Shown: in pieces, positions 53,509 through 61,904 of the stretch
Layout of the letters: each line of letters starts with the position of its first letter
How positions within the stretch are numbered: the first letter of the stretch is position 1
NCBI RefSeq assembly: GCF_030813435.1
Contig: NZ_JAUSUG010000001.1
Coordinates: 310,001-374,000, forward strand
Direction: 5' to 3'
Source: Evansella vedderi
GTDB lineage: Bacteria; Bacillota; Bacilli; Bacillales; Salisediminibacteriaceae
DNA: 64,000 nt
Translations under genes and position numbers: made by a program
Notes under the pieces: model-generated
Databases searched by the model: none
What the model saw: only the letters and a program-made list of their open reading frames with translations
Told to the model about the DNA's origin: nothing

Positions 53509-53640
53509 TTAATTGTTTTTATTATCTGGGAGTTTTGGTTGGTAGTATGTTAAAGTTGATGCAGAACTAATATCTGCTTTCGCAACAAGGATAATAAATG
53601 TGACTATTGCACTAACAAAAACTTTTAAAAGTCTTTTCAT
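53509..53640 (-). CDS. agrD: AgrD-like cyclic lactone autoinducer precursor peptide
   Basis: 43 residues. A basic amphipathic N-terminal helix (MKRLLKVFVSAIVTFIILVA) is followed by KADISSASTLTYYQPKLP and an Asn/Asp/Lys-rich tail. The YQPKxP motif is the conserved AgrB recognition region. The ATG shares one base with the agrB stop (TAATG). Aligning P38 with the conserved staphylococcal proline puts the cut after Y32 and leaves a five-residue ring S28-T-L-T-Y32 closed through Ser rather than Cys. Ring assignment is inference. Confidence 0.85.
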   Translation of the reverse strand: MKRLLKVFVSAIVTFIILVAKADISSASTLTYYQPKLPDNKNN

Positions 53641-54263
53641 TACGTCATTGTCCCCCTCGTTAATCGTTTTTCAATGTGATCAACCATTTTATATGTTAAT
53701 GGATGAATACTGCTTAATTGTGCAATAAATCCTAAGTTCGATGCTAGTATCCATTCCTGAATGCCATAATTAGCAAAGAAATAATACATTACCATTCCCC
53801 AGAAGAATATTGCAAAGAATGAAAGTTTCCGTAGTGTATTTTGTTGTTTGACACTTATTTTCTTGTAAAAATGGTTAGAAGGGGCATAGAAATATGCTAG
53901 GATTATACCATAAACAATAGAAAAAGATAATATCCATAAATAGAACTCCCCGGTAAATATATTTACTAGTTTTGTAGATAAATAGGATATAGTGAGGAAA
54001 ATGACTACACCTGCAAAAAGGCAACGAGAATAAGTAGAATAGTGATGTCCCCCTGTTATGGACCGGAAAATAACAAAGGTCGCGATGGCCCATACCATTG
54101 GCTGAAAGAAGCCGAAAGAATATGCTAACCCTAGTAGAGCAACAAATTTAAGGAAGGAACCAAGCATGATTTCTATTCCATAACGGACATATTCTACTTC
54201 CTGATTACGGTCTGATAAATGGCACAATAAAACCGCTATTCTATGACTTATATGGGTGATCAT
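53640..54263 (-). CDS. agrB: AgrB-family peptide-processing membrane endopeptidase
   Basis: 207 residues with about six membrane segments. The catalytic pair H74 and C81 lies in RSITGGHHYSTYSRC with the seven-residue spacing of AgrB. It removes the C-terminal tail of AgrD and forms the (thio)lactone. ATG 54263 starts one base after the kinase stop, and the AAGGAG site is inside the kinase's last codons, so it is translationally coupled. The agrD gene follows with a one-base overlap. Confidence 0.93.
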   Translation of the reverse strand: MITHISHRIAVLLCHLSDRNQEVEYVRYGIEIMLGSFLKFVALLGLAYSFGFFQPMVWAIATFVIFRSITGGHHYSTYSRCLFAGVVIFLTISYLSTKLVNIFTGEFYLWILSFSIVYGIILAYFYAPSNHFYKKISVKQQNTLRKLSFFAIFFWGMVMYYFFANYGIQEWILASNLGFIAQLSSIHPLTYKMVDHIEKRLTRGTMT

Positions 54264-54264
54264 T

Positions 54265-55104
54265 TTATTTACTCCTTGGCAATTGAACCTCAATTACAAT
54301 TAGTGAATCCTCGCTGGAGCTCTTTAAAATCCCGTTATATTTTTTTGTGATTTCCTGGATGATTGTTAAACCATAGCCTCTATTGTGTACTGATTTTGTA
54401 GAATATCCCAGTTCAAAAAATTTATCATCCAAGCTTTTATTTAAACTTGAATTTTTCACGGTAAGGAGATAAGCATCTTTGGTTTCTGTCATCGTCAAAA
54501 CTATTTTTTGTTCTTCTTTAGGCATTTCCATTGTTGCTTCATAGGCATTATCTAATAAATTACTAATTAATCGAATCAAGTCTGTTGACGATAGTTTATT
54601 TGTGAATGCTTCACTTTTAATGTTAAGTATAAAGGGTATTTGTTCCTTTGAATATTTATCCATTTTTGTATACAGCATAGAAGAAAGAACCGGGTTCTTA
54701 ATATTTAGTGCTTCATTATTAATTTGTACATCACCAACGACATTTTTTATATAGTCAGCTGCAGGTGAATATTTCCCAATTTTTATCAAACCAGCAATGA
54801 CGGTTAAATGGTTATTAAGGTCATGACGGTCGGATCGAACGGATGTAACTAGAGCTCGGAATTGTTCTGCATGCGTATTTTCCGTTAAGGAAATCTTTCG
54901 TTTCTCCTCTTTGGCGTTCATAAATGCTAGCAAAACAAGACAAAATACATTTAGAAAAAACATAAAAATCAAATGGATTGGAATACCGATAACTTCAATA
55001 CTGTCTTTGAAAGCGGTTTTGGACACAATCAAAAATATATTTAATACTATTTGAAATAGAATCATTAAAATCAGGATAGTTATATACATGGGCCATTTGG
55101 TCAA
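54265..55104 (-). CDS. Spo0B/GHKL-type sensor histidine kinase of the Agr-like locus
   Basis: 279 residues. Only two membrane helices (about 7-28 and 41-63), then the dimerisation helix with H94 in RSDRHDLNNHLTV, and a GHKL ATPase domain with N-box NLLDNAYEA (182-190) and G-box RGYGLTII. The kinase core matches the AgrC/CitA class, but the usual six-helix peptide-sensing region is absent. The start is uncertain: a strong AAGGAGGAG at 55134-55142 has no start codon at normal distance, and the frame is open upstream of TTG 55104. No response regulator gene is adjacent. Confidence 0.85.
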   Translation of the reverse strand: MTKWPMYITILILMILFQIVLNIFLIVSKTAFKDSIEVIGIPIHLIFMFFLNVFCLVLLAFMNAKEEKRKISLTENTHAEQFRALVTSVRSDRHDLNNHLTVIAGLIKIGKYSPAADYIKNVVGDVQINNEALNIKNPVLSSMLYTKMDKYSKEQIPFILNIKSEAFTNKLSSTDLIRLISNLLDNAYEATMEMPKEEQKIVLTMTETKDAYLLTVKNSSLNKSLDDKFFELGYSTKSVHNRGYGLTIIQEITKKYNGILKSSSEDSLIVIEVQLPRSK

Positions 55105-55177
55105 AGGACATGAGTTGTTATAGTAACCTTTGACTCCTCCTTGGTCTACACATCTATATATAATGATATCACAAGGG

Positions 55178-55196
55178 GAGGCCTGTCACCACCAAT
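55178..55196 (+). repeat. Dispersed GCCTGTCACC repeat, copy 9 (short)
   Basis: GAGGCCTGTCACCACCAAT, in the divergent region between the kinase gene and the second GAF regulator. Confidence 0.7.
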
Positions 55197-55337
55197 AAAA
55201 GTGCTCGCCACTAAATTCCACCGATCCTCTAGGTAAAGGGATCCTATAATTCTACCGATTGAATAAAAATACAGTTGATTGTTTAAGTTTTATGTAATGT
55301 TATACGAAGAAAAATAGATGAAAGTTAGGGAGAAAGA

Positions 55338-57116
55338 ATGAATACAGAAAAGAAGCTAATAAGTCTTATTAATTCCGTTAGGGTGTTGAATTCCACACGT
55401 GACCTAGATACCGTGTTGAACCAATTAATTAAAGAAGTATTAAATGTCATTGAAGGTTCCAACGCTAGTGTGTTGTTTTTATATGATAAAAAGATCAATA
55501 AGTTGTATGCCAAGGCTGCTGCTGGCTTTGATATGAAATATTTAAAGCATATTTTATTGGAGCCTGGAGAAGGGATGAGCGGCAGAACGTTCCTTTCTCA
55601 AAAAGGCAGAATTTTTCATTCCAAGGAAGATACAACAAAAGGGATGAAAGATGTAAGTGAGGAAATTCTAGACTTATATGGAAAATCATTAGGTGGGTTT
55701 CAATATCCATCTAGTGCTATTTGTGTTCCCCTTATGTCGAATGAAGAATGTATAGGGGTATTAACGGTAGATATTTACGATAAGGAAAATGAATTTAATG
55801 AGGATGACTTGAAACTGTTAGAAACATTTGCTGTTCAGGCAACAGTAGCAATTGAAAATGCTACGTTATTTTCAAAGAATGAACGTACCCAGAAAATGCA
55901 TGAGGAATTATCGAAGGTTTCCTTGTCACAGGGGGGCTTATCGGAAATAACGAAAGCATTATCTGGAATTATAGAGGCAAAAGTGGCCGTGTACAATGAA
56001 TATTTCGATGTTCTTGTTTCATCCTCCAGTGAGGCAGGAGATGTGGCTGCCGCAGTGGTTCAGCATTTTCCTGAGCTTATGCAACGTGTTATTCATCATG
56101 AACGAACAGTGATCTATGAGAAAATACAGCTTTTTAATAACGATAAAGGAGTTTACTTTTTTCCCGTATATGCAGATAAATATATTATTGGTTTACTGGC
56201 GATCTTCCTGGATGGGGGTGACATACTAGATCCTCTCGACATGTTTGCCGTGGAGCAAGCGTCTGTTATTTTCGCCCTAGAAATGAATAGAAGGGAAAGT
56301 ACAGCAATAAAGGATCTGAAATATTCCGGATATGTCCTCGATCAATTACTTCATCGTGAGTTGAATGAACTTTCATTAAACCAATTAGCAAAGCTTCATA
56401 TAGATGAGAGTGAGAAATATCAGTTTGTGGCTGTAAAATCATATATGAATGAAGCTCTATTATCGATTAAAGAAATTTCAGAAAAGAAACACCTGCTCCT
56501 AAGGGCGATTAATAGGGAGATTTTGAAGCTCCCCTTTAAGACATTTGTGTTAGATAAAGATATTGAAATCATCTGTATGTTTGTTTTTCCCCTCCATTTT
56601 ACAGAGGAAAACATCTATAAAGAAATAAAGAAAGTATATTCATCGATTCAAGGACATGCCCAAGAAAAATTTCATTTATCTCTTCTAATAGGGATGGGAC
56701 GAATCGTTACTAGCCTTCAAGAAGTCAAAGCATCTTATCGTGATGCAGAAAAGTGTGTGGATTATTTACAATCATCTAATTTAAAGAGTACGTTTCTTGC
56801 TTATCATCAATTAGGAATACAGCGGCTATTCTTAAAAACGGAGAAGAGTGAGTTAAATGACTTTGTAAAGGATACCCTCGGACCTATTATTGCGTATGAT
56901 GAGCGAAATGAAACGGACCTCCTTGAAACCTTAAAGGTTTATTTAGAATCGAACCAAAATATGGCTCAAACAGCGAAGAAAATGTACGTGCATACGAACA
57001 CCATTAAATACCGTTTAAAAACAATTAATCAAATTTTACAAATAGAATCATTATCTGGAAGGATTGCTTTTGATTTACAGCTAGCCCTATATATTCAGGA
57101 GTATGTACCTGTCTAA
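55338..57116 (+). CDS. GAF-domain regulator with CdaR/PucR-type C-terminus (second copy)
   Basis: 592 residues. GAF domain about 1-180 (EPGEGMSGRTFLSQKGRIFH, then ICVPLMSNEECIGVLTVDIY), CdaR-like middle and the C-terminal helix-turn-helix MAQTAKKMYVHTNTIKYRLK. Same architecture as 46077 but clearly diverged. It precedes a carbamoylase-type M20 gene and a TRAP transporter, its likely targets. Its last codons (GTACCTGTCTAA) resemble the start of the dispersed repeat, as in mtlD. AGGGAGAAAG precedes the ATG. Confidence 0.9.
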   Translation: MNTEKKLISLINSVRVLNSTRDLDTVLNQLIKEVLNVIEGSNASVLFLYDKKINKLYAKAAAGFDMKYLKHILLEPGEGMSGRTFLSQKGRIFHSKEDTTKGMKDVSEEILDLYGKSLGGFQYPSSAICVPLMSNEECIGVLTVDIYDKENEFNEDDLKLLETFAVQATVAIENATLFSKNERTQKMHEELSKVSLSQGGLSEITKALSGIIEAKVAVYNEYFDVLVSSSSEAGDVAAAVVQHFPELMQRVIHHERTVIYEKIQLFNNDKGVYFFPVYADKYIIGLLAIFLDGGDILDPLDMFAVEQASVIFALEMNRRESTAIKDLKYSGYVLDQLLHRELNELSLNQLAKLHIDESEKYQFVAVKSYMNEALLSIKEISEKKHLLLRAINREILKLPFKTFVLDKDIEIICMFVFPLHFTEENIYKEIKKVYSSIQGHAQEKFHLSLLIGMGRIVTSLQEVKASYRDAEKCVDYLQSSNLKSTFLAYHQLGIQRLFLKTEKSELNDFVKDTLGPIIAYDERNETDLLETLKVYLESNQNMAQTAKKMYVHTNTIKYRLKTINQILQIESLSGRIAFDLQLALYIQEYVPV

Positions 57117-57165
57117 TTGTTGGTTTCAGACAAAGGGTTGTGTAGAAGTTTGTCGATATCGCCTA

Positions 57166-57194
57166 TTAATATCCGTAAGGCTTTATCGTATAAT
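57166..57194 (+). promoter_or_regulatory. Promoter of the M20/TRAP operon
   Basis: TTAATA (57166-57171), 17-bp spacer, TATAAT (57189-57194), about 55 bp before the M20 start codon. The moderate -35 leaves room for activation by the GAF regulator. Confidence 0.7.
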
Positions 57195-57250
57195 CACAAT
57201 ATGCAAAAGAAAGAAAATTTTGAAAAAGCTTTAAAGGGGATAAGAGTACG

Positions 57251-58558
57251 ATGTCGACTGTTATACAGCTAGATAAGTTCTATACAGCATTAGTTTCAGA
57301 ATATGACAAAGCACTTAATCATTCCGGTATTAATGGAGAGAGAGTAGCGGAAAGACTAACGAAACTTTCACAAATCGGTTTAACGGAGCAAGGTGGCTCT
57401 AGAAGAATCGCTTTTACACCAGAAGAAAGGCAAGCAAAAGAGCTGGTGAAGGAGTGGATGAAAGAGGCTGGTTTGGACGTACGAGAAGACGGAGCGGGAA
57501 ATGTTTTTGGCTTATTTGAGGGAAAACAACAAAAGCCAGTTGTATTATCCGGTTCTCACGTTGATAGTGTACCAAATGGAGGTCATTTCGATGGTCCCCT
57601 TGGGGTCTTAGCTGCGTTAGAAGTTGCCCAAGCATGGAGAGATTCGGATTATCAACCGGATTATTCCTATGAAGTTGTTATCTTTTCTGATGAGGAAGGT
57701 GCCAGATTCAATGGTGGATTAACGGGAAGTCGTGCAATGACAGGAGACATTGACATTGCTAAACAAAAGCACTTAAAGGATTTTGATGGGAAATCCTTTG
57801 AAGAAGTTATTGTAAGTGACGGATTAACGATGGAAGGTTTTCAACATGCCGAACGAGATCTTTCGGACGTTGCTGCTTTTGTTGAGGTCCATATTGAGCA
57901 AGGGAAACGATTGGAGAAAGAAGACTTACCCGTTGGTATTGTAACAGGTATCGCCGGTCCAACTTGGCTAAATATAGCGTTTGTTGGAGAAGCTGGACAT
58001 GCCGGCAATACACCGATGAATGATCGAAAGGATGCTTTAGTAGCTGCAAGTGAATTTGTTGCAAATGTACCTAACTTTCCGTCACAGGTGAGCGATTCCG
58101 CAGTGGCTACCGTTGGGAAATTAGAAGTTTTTCCAAATGGTGTCAATGTGATACCTGGGGAAGTAAGGTTAACTGTAGATATAAGGGATATCCATGAACA
58201 TACGAAAGATCAGGTTGTTACTTCAATTATACAGACTGCTGAAGAAATTGCAGCAGATCATCAAATAGAGGTACAAGTAAAGACAACGATGAATGTTCAG
58301 CCTGTAGCGGTGAAGGAAGAGATGCAGGAAAAAGCGGCCTTATCAGTACAAGAAGCACTTGGTATTCAGCCTTTCCACCTGCCAAGTGGGGCTGGGCACG
58401 ACGCCATGGCCCTAGGACGGTATGTACCAATGGCAATGTTATTTACTCGAAGTAAGGATGGTATTAGCCATAATCCAAAGGAATGGTCATCACTAAATGA
58501 TTGTGTCAAAACTATTCATGTATTAAAAAACTATCTAGAGAAACTCTGTCAAGAATAA
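57251..58558 (+). CDS. M20-family N-carbamoyl-amino acid/allantoate-type amidohydrolase
   Basis: 435 residues. Metal and active-site motifs: LSGSHVDSVPNGGHFDG, FSDEEGARFNGG, FVEVHIEQGKRLE and GISHNPKEWSS near the end. It belongs to the same family as the gene at 10902 but is clearly distinct. It would remove a carbamoyl or ureido group in the cytoplasm. Eighteen bp downstream a TRAP transporter begins, so the ureido compound (or a related carboxylate) is probably imported by it. The ATG follows AAAGGGGA. Confidence 0.9.
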   Translation: MSTVIQLDKFYTALVSEYDKALNHSGINGERVAERLTKLSQIGLTEQGGSRRIAFTPEERQAKELVKEWMKEAGLDVREDGAGNVFGLFEGKQQKPVVLSGSHVDSVPNGGHFDGPLGVLAALEVAQAWRDSDYQPDYSYEVVIFSDEEGARFNGGLTGSRAMTGDIDIAKQKHLKDFDGKSFEEVIVSDGLTMEGFQHAERDLSDVAAFVEVHIEQGKRLEKEDLPVGIVTGIAGPTWLNIAFVGEAGHAGNTPMNDRKDALVAASEFVANVPNFPSQVSDSAVATVGKLEVFPNGVNVIPGEVRLTVDIRDIHEHTKDQVVTSIIQTAEEIAADHQIEVQVKTTMNVQPVAVKEEMQEKAALSVQEALGIQPFHLPSGAGHDAMALGRYVPMAMLFTRSKDGISHNPKEWSSLNDCVKTIHVLKNYLEKLCQE

Positions 58559-58576
58559 GAAAGGAGAAATAAAAAA

Positions 58577-59623
58577 ATGAAAAATTACAAAGGATTAATA
58601 TATGCTTGTTTATTAGCAGTCATCGTATTATTTACGGCATGTTCCAATGAAGGTCAAGCAGACCAAAATGGTGAAGCGGATGAAGAAACGGAAAATGGAG
58701 CAACATATGAATGGAAATTAGGATGGAATTCTGGTTTAGAAGGTGACACAAAAGGGGAAGCGGCAATTGCTTTTAAGGAATACGTTGAAGCGGAATCTAA
58801 TGGACGTATTTCAATTGAATTTTTCCCAAATGAAACGTATGCATCATCACCAGAAATGATCGATGCGGTTCAGCTAGGTGCACTTGAAATGGCGATTCCA
58901 GGTGCAAATGAATTAGCAAATATTATTCCTCAATATTCGGCTCTATCACTGCCGTTCTTAGTAGAAACTCCAGAGGAAGCCTACGCTGTATTAGATGGAG
59001 CCGTTGGAGAGCAATTAAAAGAACTTAGCCAAGACCATGGTTTTGTGGCACTTACAGATGTAGACCTTGGTTTTACTCAAATTACAAACAATGCACGACC
59101 AATCAATACACCTGAAGACTTAAGAGGAATGAGTATCCGTTCCCCTAATGATGTTAGTTTAATTGAAACATTTAGAGCATTCGGATCTTCCGTATCTACG
59201 ATGGCCTATACAGAAATTTATAGTGGACTAGCTCAAGGGGTTATTGATGGACAATTTAACCCATTGATAAATATCTATGATCAAAACATGCAAGAAGTTC
59301 AAGATTATTTAGCTATTACAAACCATACGTACTACTACTGCTACATGATTATTAATCAAGATGTATTTAACAGTTTAGATGCTGAGCTACAAGAAATTGT
59401 ACGTAAAGGTGCTGAATTAGCAAGAGACGCTTCCCGTGCCGTTGTGGAAGAAAGTGATGCATACTATCTTGAGAAAGCACAAGAGGACTTCGTAGAAGTA
59501 ACCTATCCTGACCTAACCTTATTCCAAGAAGCGGTTCAACCTGTTTATGAGGAATTGGAAAGTGTAATGGGAGCAGAAATCATTAACGACATTCAAGCAT
59601 TCTTAGAACAGTATCGTAATTAA
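58577..59623 (+). CDS. TRAP transporter solute-binding lipoprotein, DctP family
   Basis: 348 residues. The lipobox FTAC (C22) marks a lipoprotein, as expected for a Gram-positive TRAP binding protein. DctP motifs follow: YEWKLGWNSG, MAIPGANELANIIPQYSALS, and the carboxylate-binding Arg in RGMSIRSPND. It captures an organic anion outside the membrane for the DctQ/DctM permease encoded next. Clustering with a carbamoylase suggests an N-carbamoyl amino acid or ureido acid ligand; this is inference. Confidence 0.93.
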   Translation: MKNYKGLIYACLLAVIVLFTACSNEGQADQNGEADEETENGATYEWKLGWNSGLEGDTKGEAAIAFKEYVEAESNGRISIEFFPNETYASSPEMIDAVQLGALEMAIPGANELANIIPQYSALSLPFLVETPEEAYAVLDGAVGEQLKELSQDHGFVALTDVDLGFTQITNNARPINTPEDLRGMSIRSPNDVSLIETFRAFGSSVSTMAYTEIYSGLAQGVIDGQFNPLINIYDQNMQEVQDYLAITNHTYYYCYMIINQDVFNSLDAELQEIVRKGAELARDASRAVVEESDAYYLEKAQEDFVEVTYPDLTLFQEAVQPVYEELESVMGAEIINDIQAFLEQYRN

Positions 59624-59642
59624 TCAAATAGTTTTTATCATG

Positions 59643-59672
59643 GGGGCCTATTGTAGGATAGGCCTCATTTTC
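59643..59672 (+). promoter_or_regulatory. Hairpin between dctP and dctQ
   Basis: GGGGCCTAT pairs with ATAGGCCTC (9 bp, one G-U), followed by ATTTTC. It probably acts as a leaky terminator or mRNA stabiliser, giving more binding protein than permease. Confidence 0.75.
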
Positions 59673-59689
59673 TACGAGAGGTGTTATTT

Positions 59690-60229
59690 ATGGAACCTGG
59701 AAAGAAGAGAAGGTCATTTAACTTCATAGACAAAACCGTCCAAATACTTGATTTAGCAGCATGTGGATTAATGGCCCTTCTAACCCTTGTTGTGTTCAGT
59801 GAGGTATTAAGTCGATATGTTTTCAATTATCCCCTTGTTTTCTCGAACGAGTTAACCCAACTATTATTTCCATGGACGATCTTTTTGGGGATTATTGCTG
59901 TAACAAAAAACGAGGGTCATCTTTCTATTACCTTTTTTCGTGAATTACTGCCAAAAGCAATGCAAAAATTGGCCTTTATTTTTTCCAAGCTAGTCATGCT
60001 TTATTTTTCTTTCTATATGTTGGTTTCTAGTTATAACCTTGCACAGACGGTTTCCAATCAGGTACTGCCAATGTTAAGGATTTCAAGAGCCTGGTTATTC
60101 TACTCCGTAGTTGTATCCTTTGCGGCAATAACGATTATTCTCATCTATCAACTAGTCCTAATTTTCATGAATAAGCTAGAGCCGCCAAGAGAGGAGGATT
60201 TGTTAGATGATATGGATAATGCTCGCTAG
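59690..60229 (+). CDS. TRAP transporter small permease subunit, DctQ family
   Basis: 179 residues with four membrane helices. Typical DctQ features are VFSEVLSRYVFNYPLVFSNE and FPWTIFLGIIAVTKNEGHLS. ATG 59690 is chosen (AGAGGTG six bases before) rather than the GTG at 59681 inside that site. It overlaps dctM by 23 bp. Confidence 0.9.
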   Translation: MEPGKKRRSFNFIDKTVQILDLAACGLMALLTLVVFSEVLSRYVFNYPLVFSNELTQLLFPWTIFLGIIAVTKNEGHLSITFFRELLPKAMQKLAFIFSKLVMLYFSFYMLVSSYNLAQTVSNQVLPMLRISRAWLFYSVVVSFAAITIILIYQLVLIFMNKLEPPREEDLLDDMDNAR

Positions 60230-61475
60230 TTTTTTAGTATTGATTGTACTTGGGGTTCCGATTGCTTTTGCTATGGGAGCATCTGCATTAATGTACATTA
60301 TGGTTGCAGGAATCCCCCTTGAGATGGTAGCACAGCGCTTCTTCTCCAATACTCAGTCCTTTGCCTTCTTGGCAATTCCGTTCTTTATTTTAGCAGGGAA
60401 TTTAATGATTTATGGTAATATAGCTAAACGAATTATTGATGTAGCTGACTCCATGGTTCGGCAGCTTCCTGGGGGATTAGGATGTGTCTCTGTTGTAACC
60501 AGTATGGGAATGGCTGGTGTATCAGGGTCGTCAGTAGCGGATGCAGCCTCCACGGGAAGTGTATTAATTCCTGAAATGAAGCGAAAGGGGTACAAGCCCT
60601 CTTTTGCCGCAGCAATAAATGCATCTAGTTCTGTTGTTGGTATCATTATTCCTCCTAGTAGTACCATGATTATTATTGCTTGGTTAGCAAACCTTTCCGT
60701 AGCAAAAATGTTTTTAGCTGGAGTTATTCCTGGTATTTTAATTGGACTTATTTATTTAATAACAACCGTACTTATTTCATTGAAGAGAGGGTACCCAAGA
60801 GAGAGTAAGCCATCTTTCATGGAATTTATCATTAGCATTAGAAGAGCATTTTGGGCGCTGTTGCTGCCGATTTTATTAATTGGAGCAATTGTCTTTGGTG
60901 TCGCAACGGCTACGGAAGCCGCAGCTTTAGCGGTGGTCTATGCCCTATTGGTAGGGGTGTTCGTGTATCGAAGCTTAAACGGGAGAAATATTTTACGATC
61001 CATTCGTGAAACGGTTCATGGTACTGGTATTGTTATGATCACTGTCTGTGCCTCCATGATCTTCACCTGGGTTTTGATCACAGAAGGAATACCAAGAATG
61101 ATAGCCGATCTATTAGGCTCTCTGGGATTACCAGCTTGGGGCTTATTACTAGTCATCGTTGGGATCATGCTCATAGCAGGTATGATCATGGAACTGGTTC
61201 CGAATTTGTTCTTATTTATTCCAATATTTTTCCCAATTGCCACGGAGCTTGGAATGGATCCTATTCAATTTTCAATCGTCATGCTAGTTAGCTTAGCATT
61301 AGGAATGTTTACCCCACCAGTAGGGGCAACATTATTCATCTCCTGCTTCATAGCAAAAATAGGAATCGAAAGGACAATCAAGGACATTTTTCCGTACTTT
61401 ATAGCAGGTATCATCGTTGTTCTTCTAGTAACATTTATACCAGCATTAACATTGTGGCTGCCTGGTTTGTTTTAG
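60207..61475 (+). CDS. TRAP transporter large permease subunit, DctM family
   Basis: 422 residues with about 12 membrane helices. Signatures: FAFLAIPFFILAGNLM, MAGVSGSSVADAASTGSVLI, IIPPSSTMIIIAW and FTPPVGATLFISC. It couples solute uptake to a sodium or proton gradient. GAGGAGG inside dctQ gives good spacing to ATG 60207. It is the last gene of the operon; a dispersed-repeat copy follows. Confidence 0.95.
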   Translation: MIWIMLASFLVLIVLGVPIAFAMGASALMYIMVAGIPLEMVAQRFFSNTQSFAFLAIPFFILAGNLMIYGNIAKRIIDVADSMVRQLPGGLGCVSVVTSMGMAGVSGSSVADAASTGSVLIPEMKRKGYKPSFAAAINASSSVVGIIIPPSSTMIIIAWLANLSVAKMFLAGVIPGILIGLIYLITTVLISLKRGYPRESKPSFMEFIISIRRAFWALLLPILLIGAIVFGVATATEAAALAVVYALLVGVFVYRSLNGRNILRSIRETVHGTGIVMITVCASMIFTWVLITEGIPRMIADLLGSLGLPAWGLLLVIVGIMLIAGMIMELVPNLFLFIPIFFPIATELGMDPIQFSIVMLVSLALGMFTPPVGATLFISCFIAKIGIERTIKDIFPYFIAGIIVVLLVTFIPALTLWLPGLF

Positions 61476-61487
61476 TAGTGGTTTTGG

Positions 61488-61512
61488 TGGTGCCTGACCC
61501 CCGGTTCGAATG
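61488..61512 (+). repeat. Dispersed GCCTGTCACC repeat, copy 10 (diverged)
   Basis: GGTGCCTGACCCCCGGTTCG plus AATGG, starting 12 bp after the dctM stop codon. Confidence 0.6.
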
Positions 61513-61584
61513 GGAAAAAACTATATTAAAAAAAGAAGCACGGGAACAGTCCGAGTGGCAATGTGCTGAGCCGTTACCATCTTT

Positions 61585-61620
61585 TAAAAGCTTGATATGA
61601 GCGGGTTTCTCATATCAAGC
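61585..61620 (-). terminator. Minus-strand terminator after the SDR/symporter fragment
   Basis: A perfect 12-bp stem GCTTGATATGAG / CTCATATCAAGC. On the minus strand it is followed by TTTTAAAAG. The stop codon of the symporter fragment lies in the stem. Confidence 0.8.
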
Positions 61621-61903
61621 GCACAACGAGAGCAGCCATTGCAACAAAGTTTATCGACTTTTTCACTGGTTTCGAATCGTCCCCGTGCTTGCTACATAAT
61701 GCGACGGCTTTATTTTTTTCTGTTTGGTTCATCACGGAAGATCCGGTTAGGTCGCCTGTTACATTAAGGACGGTACATCCCATACCTACTAATGCATCAA
61801 TAGCTACTAACAGGGCAACGGCTTCCATTGGTAAACCGAGTTGCACGAAAACGGTGGAATTCATGACGACACCTGCAGTTCCCACAGATGCCAATGTTCC
61901 AAC
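61610..61903 (-). pseudogene. C-terminal fragment of a DAACS-type sodium:dicarboxylate/glutamate symporter
   Basis: About 95 codons open right behind the SDR stop. The sequence (TLASVGTAGV, then LPMEAVALLVAIDALVGMGC and TVLNVTGDL) matches the substrate-binding helix 8 region of GltP/TcyP-type symporters, whose first 300 or so residues are missing. There is no ribosome site or proper start. It is a deletion remnant joined to the SDR gene. Confidence 0.75.
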
Positions 61904-61904
61904 T

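Noticed and set aside
55027-55120. Out-of-frame ATG opening 38 codons over the kinase 5' end
   Set aside because: The peptide has no recognisable pattern and lacks a close ribosome site; more likely relevant to the uncertain kinase start than a gene.
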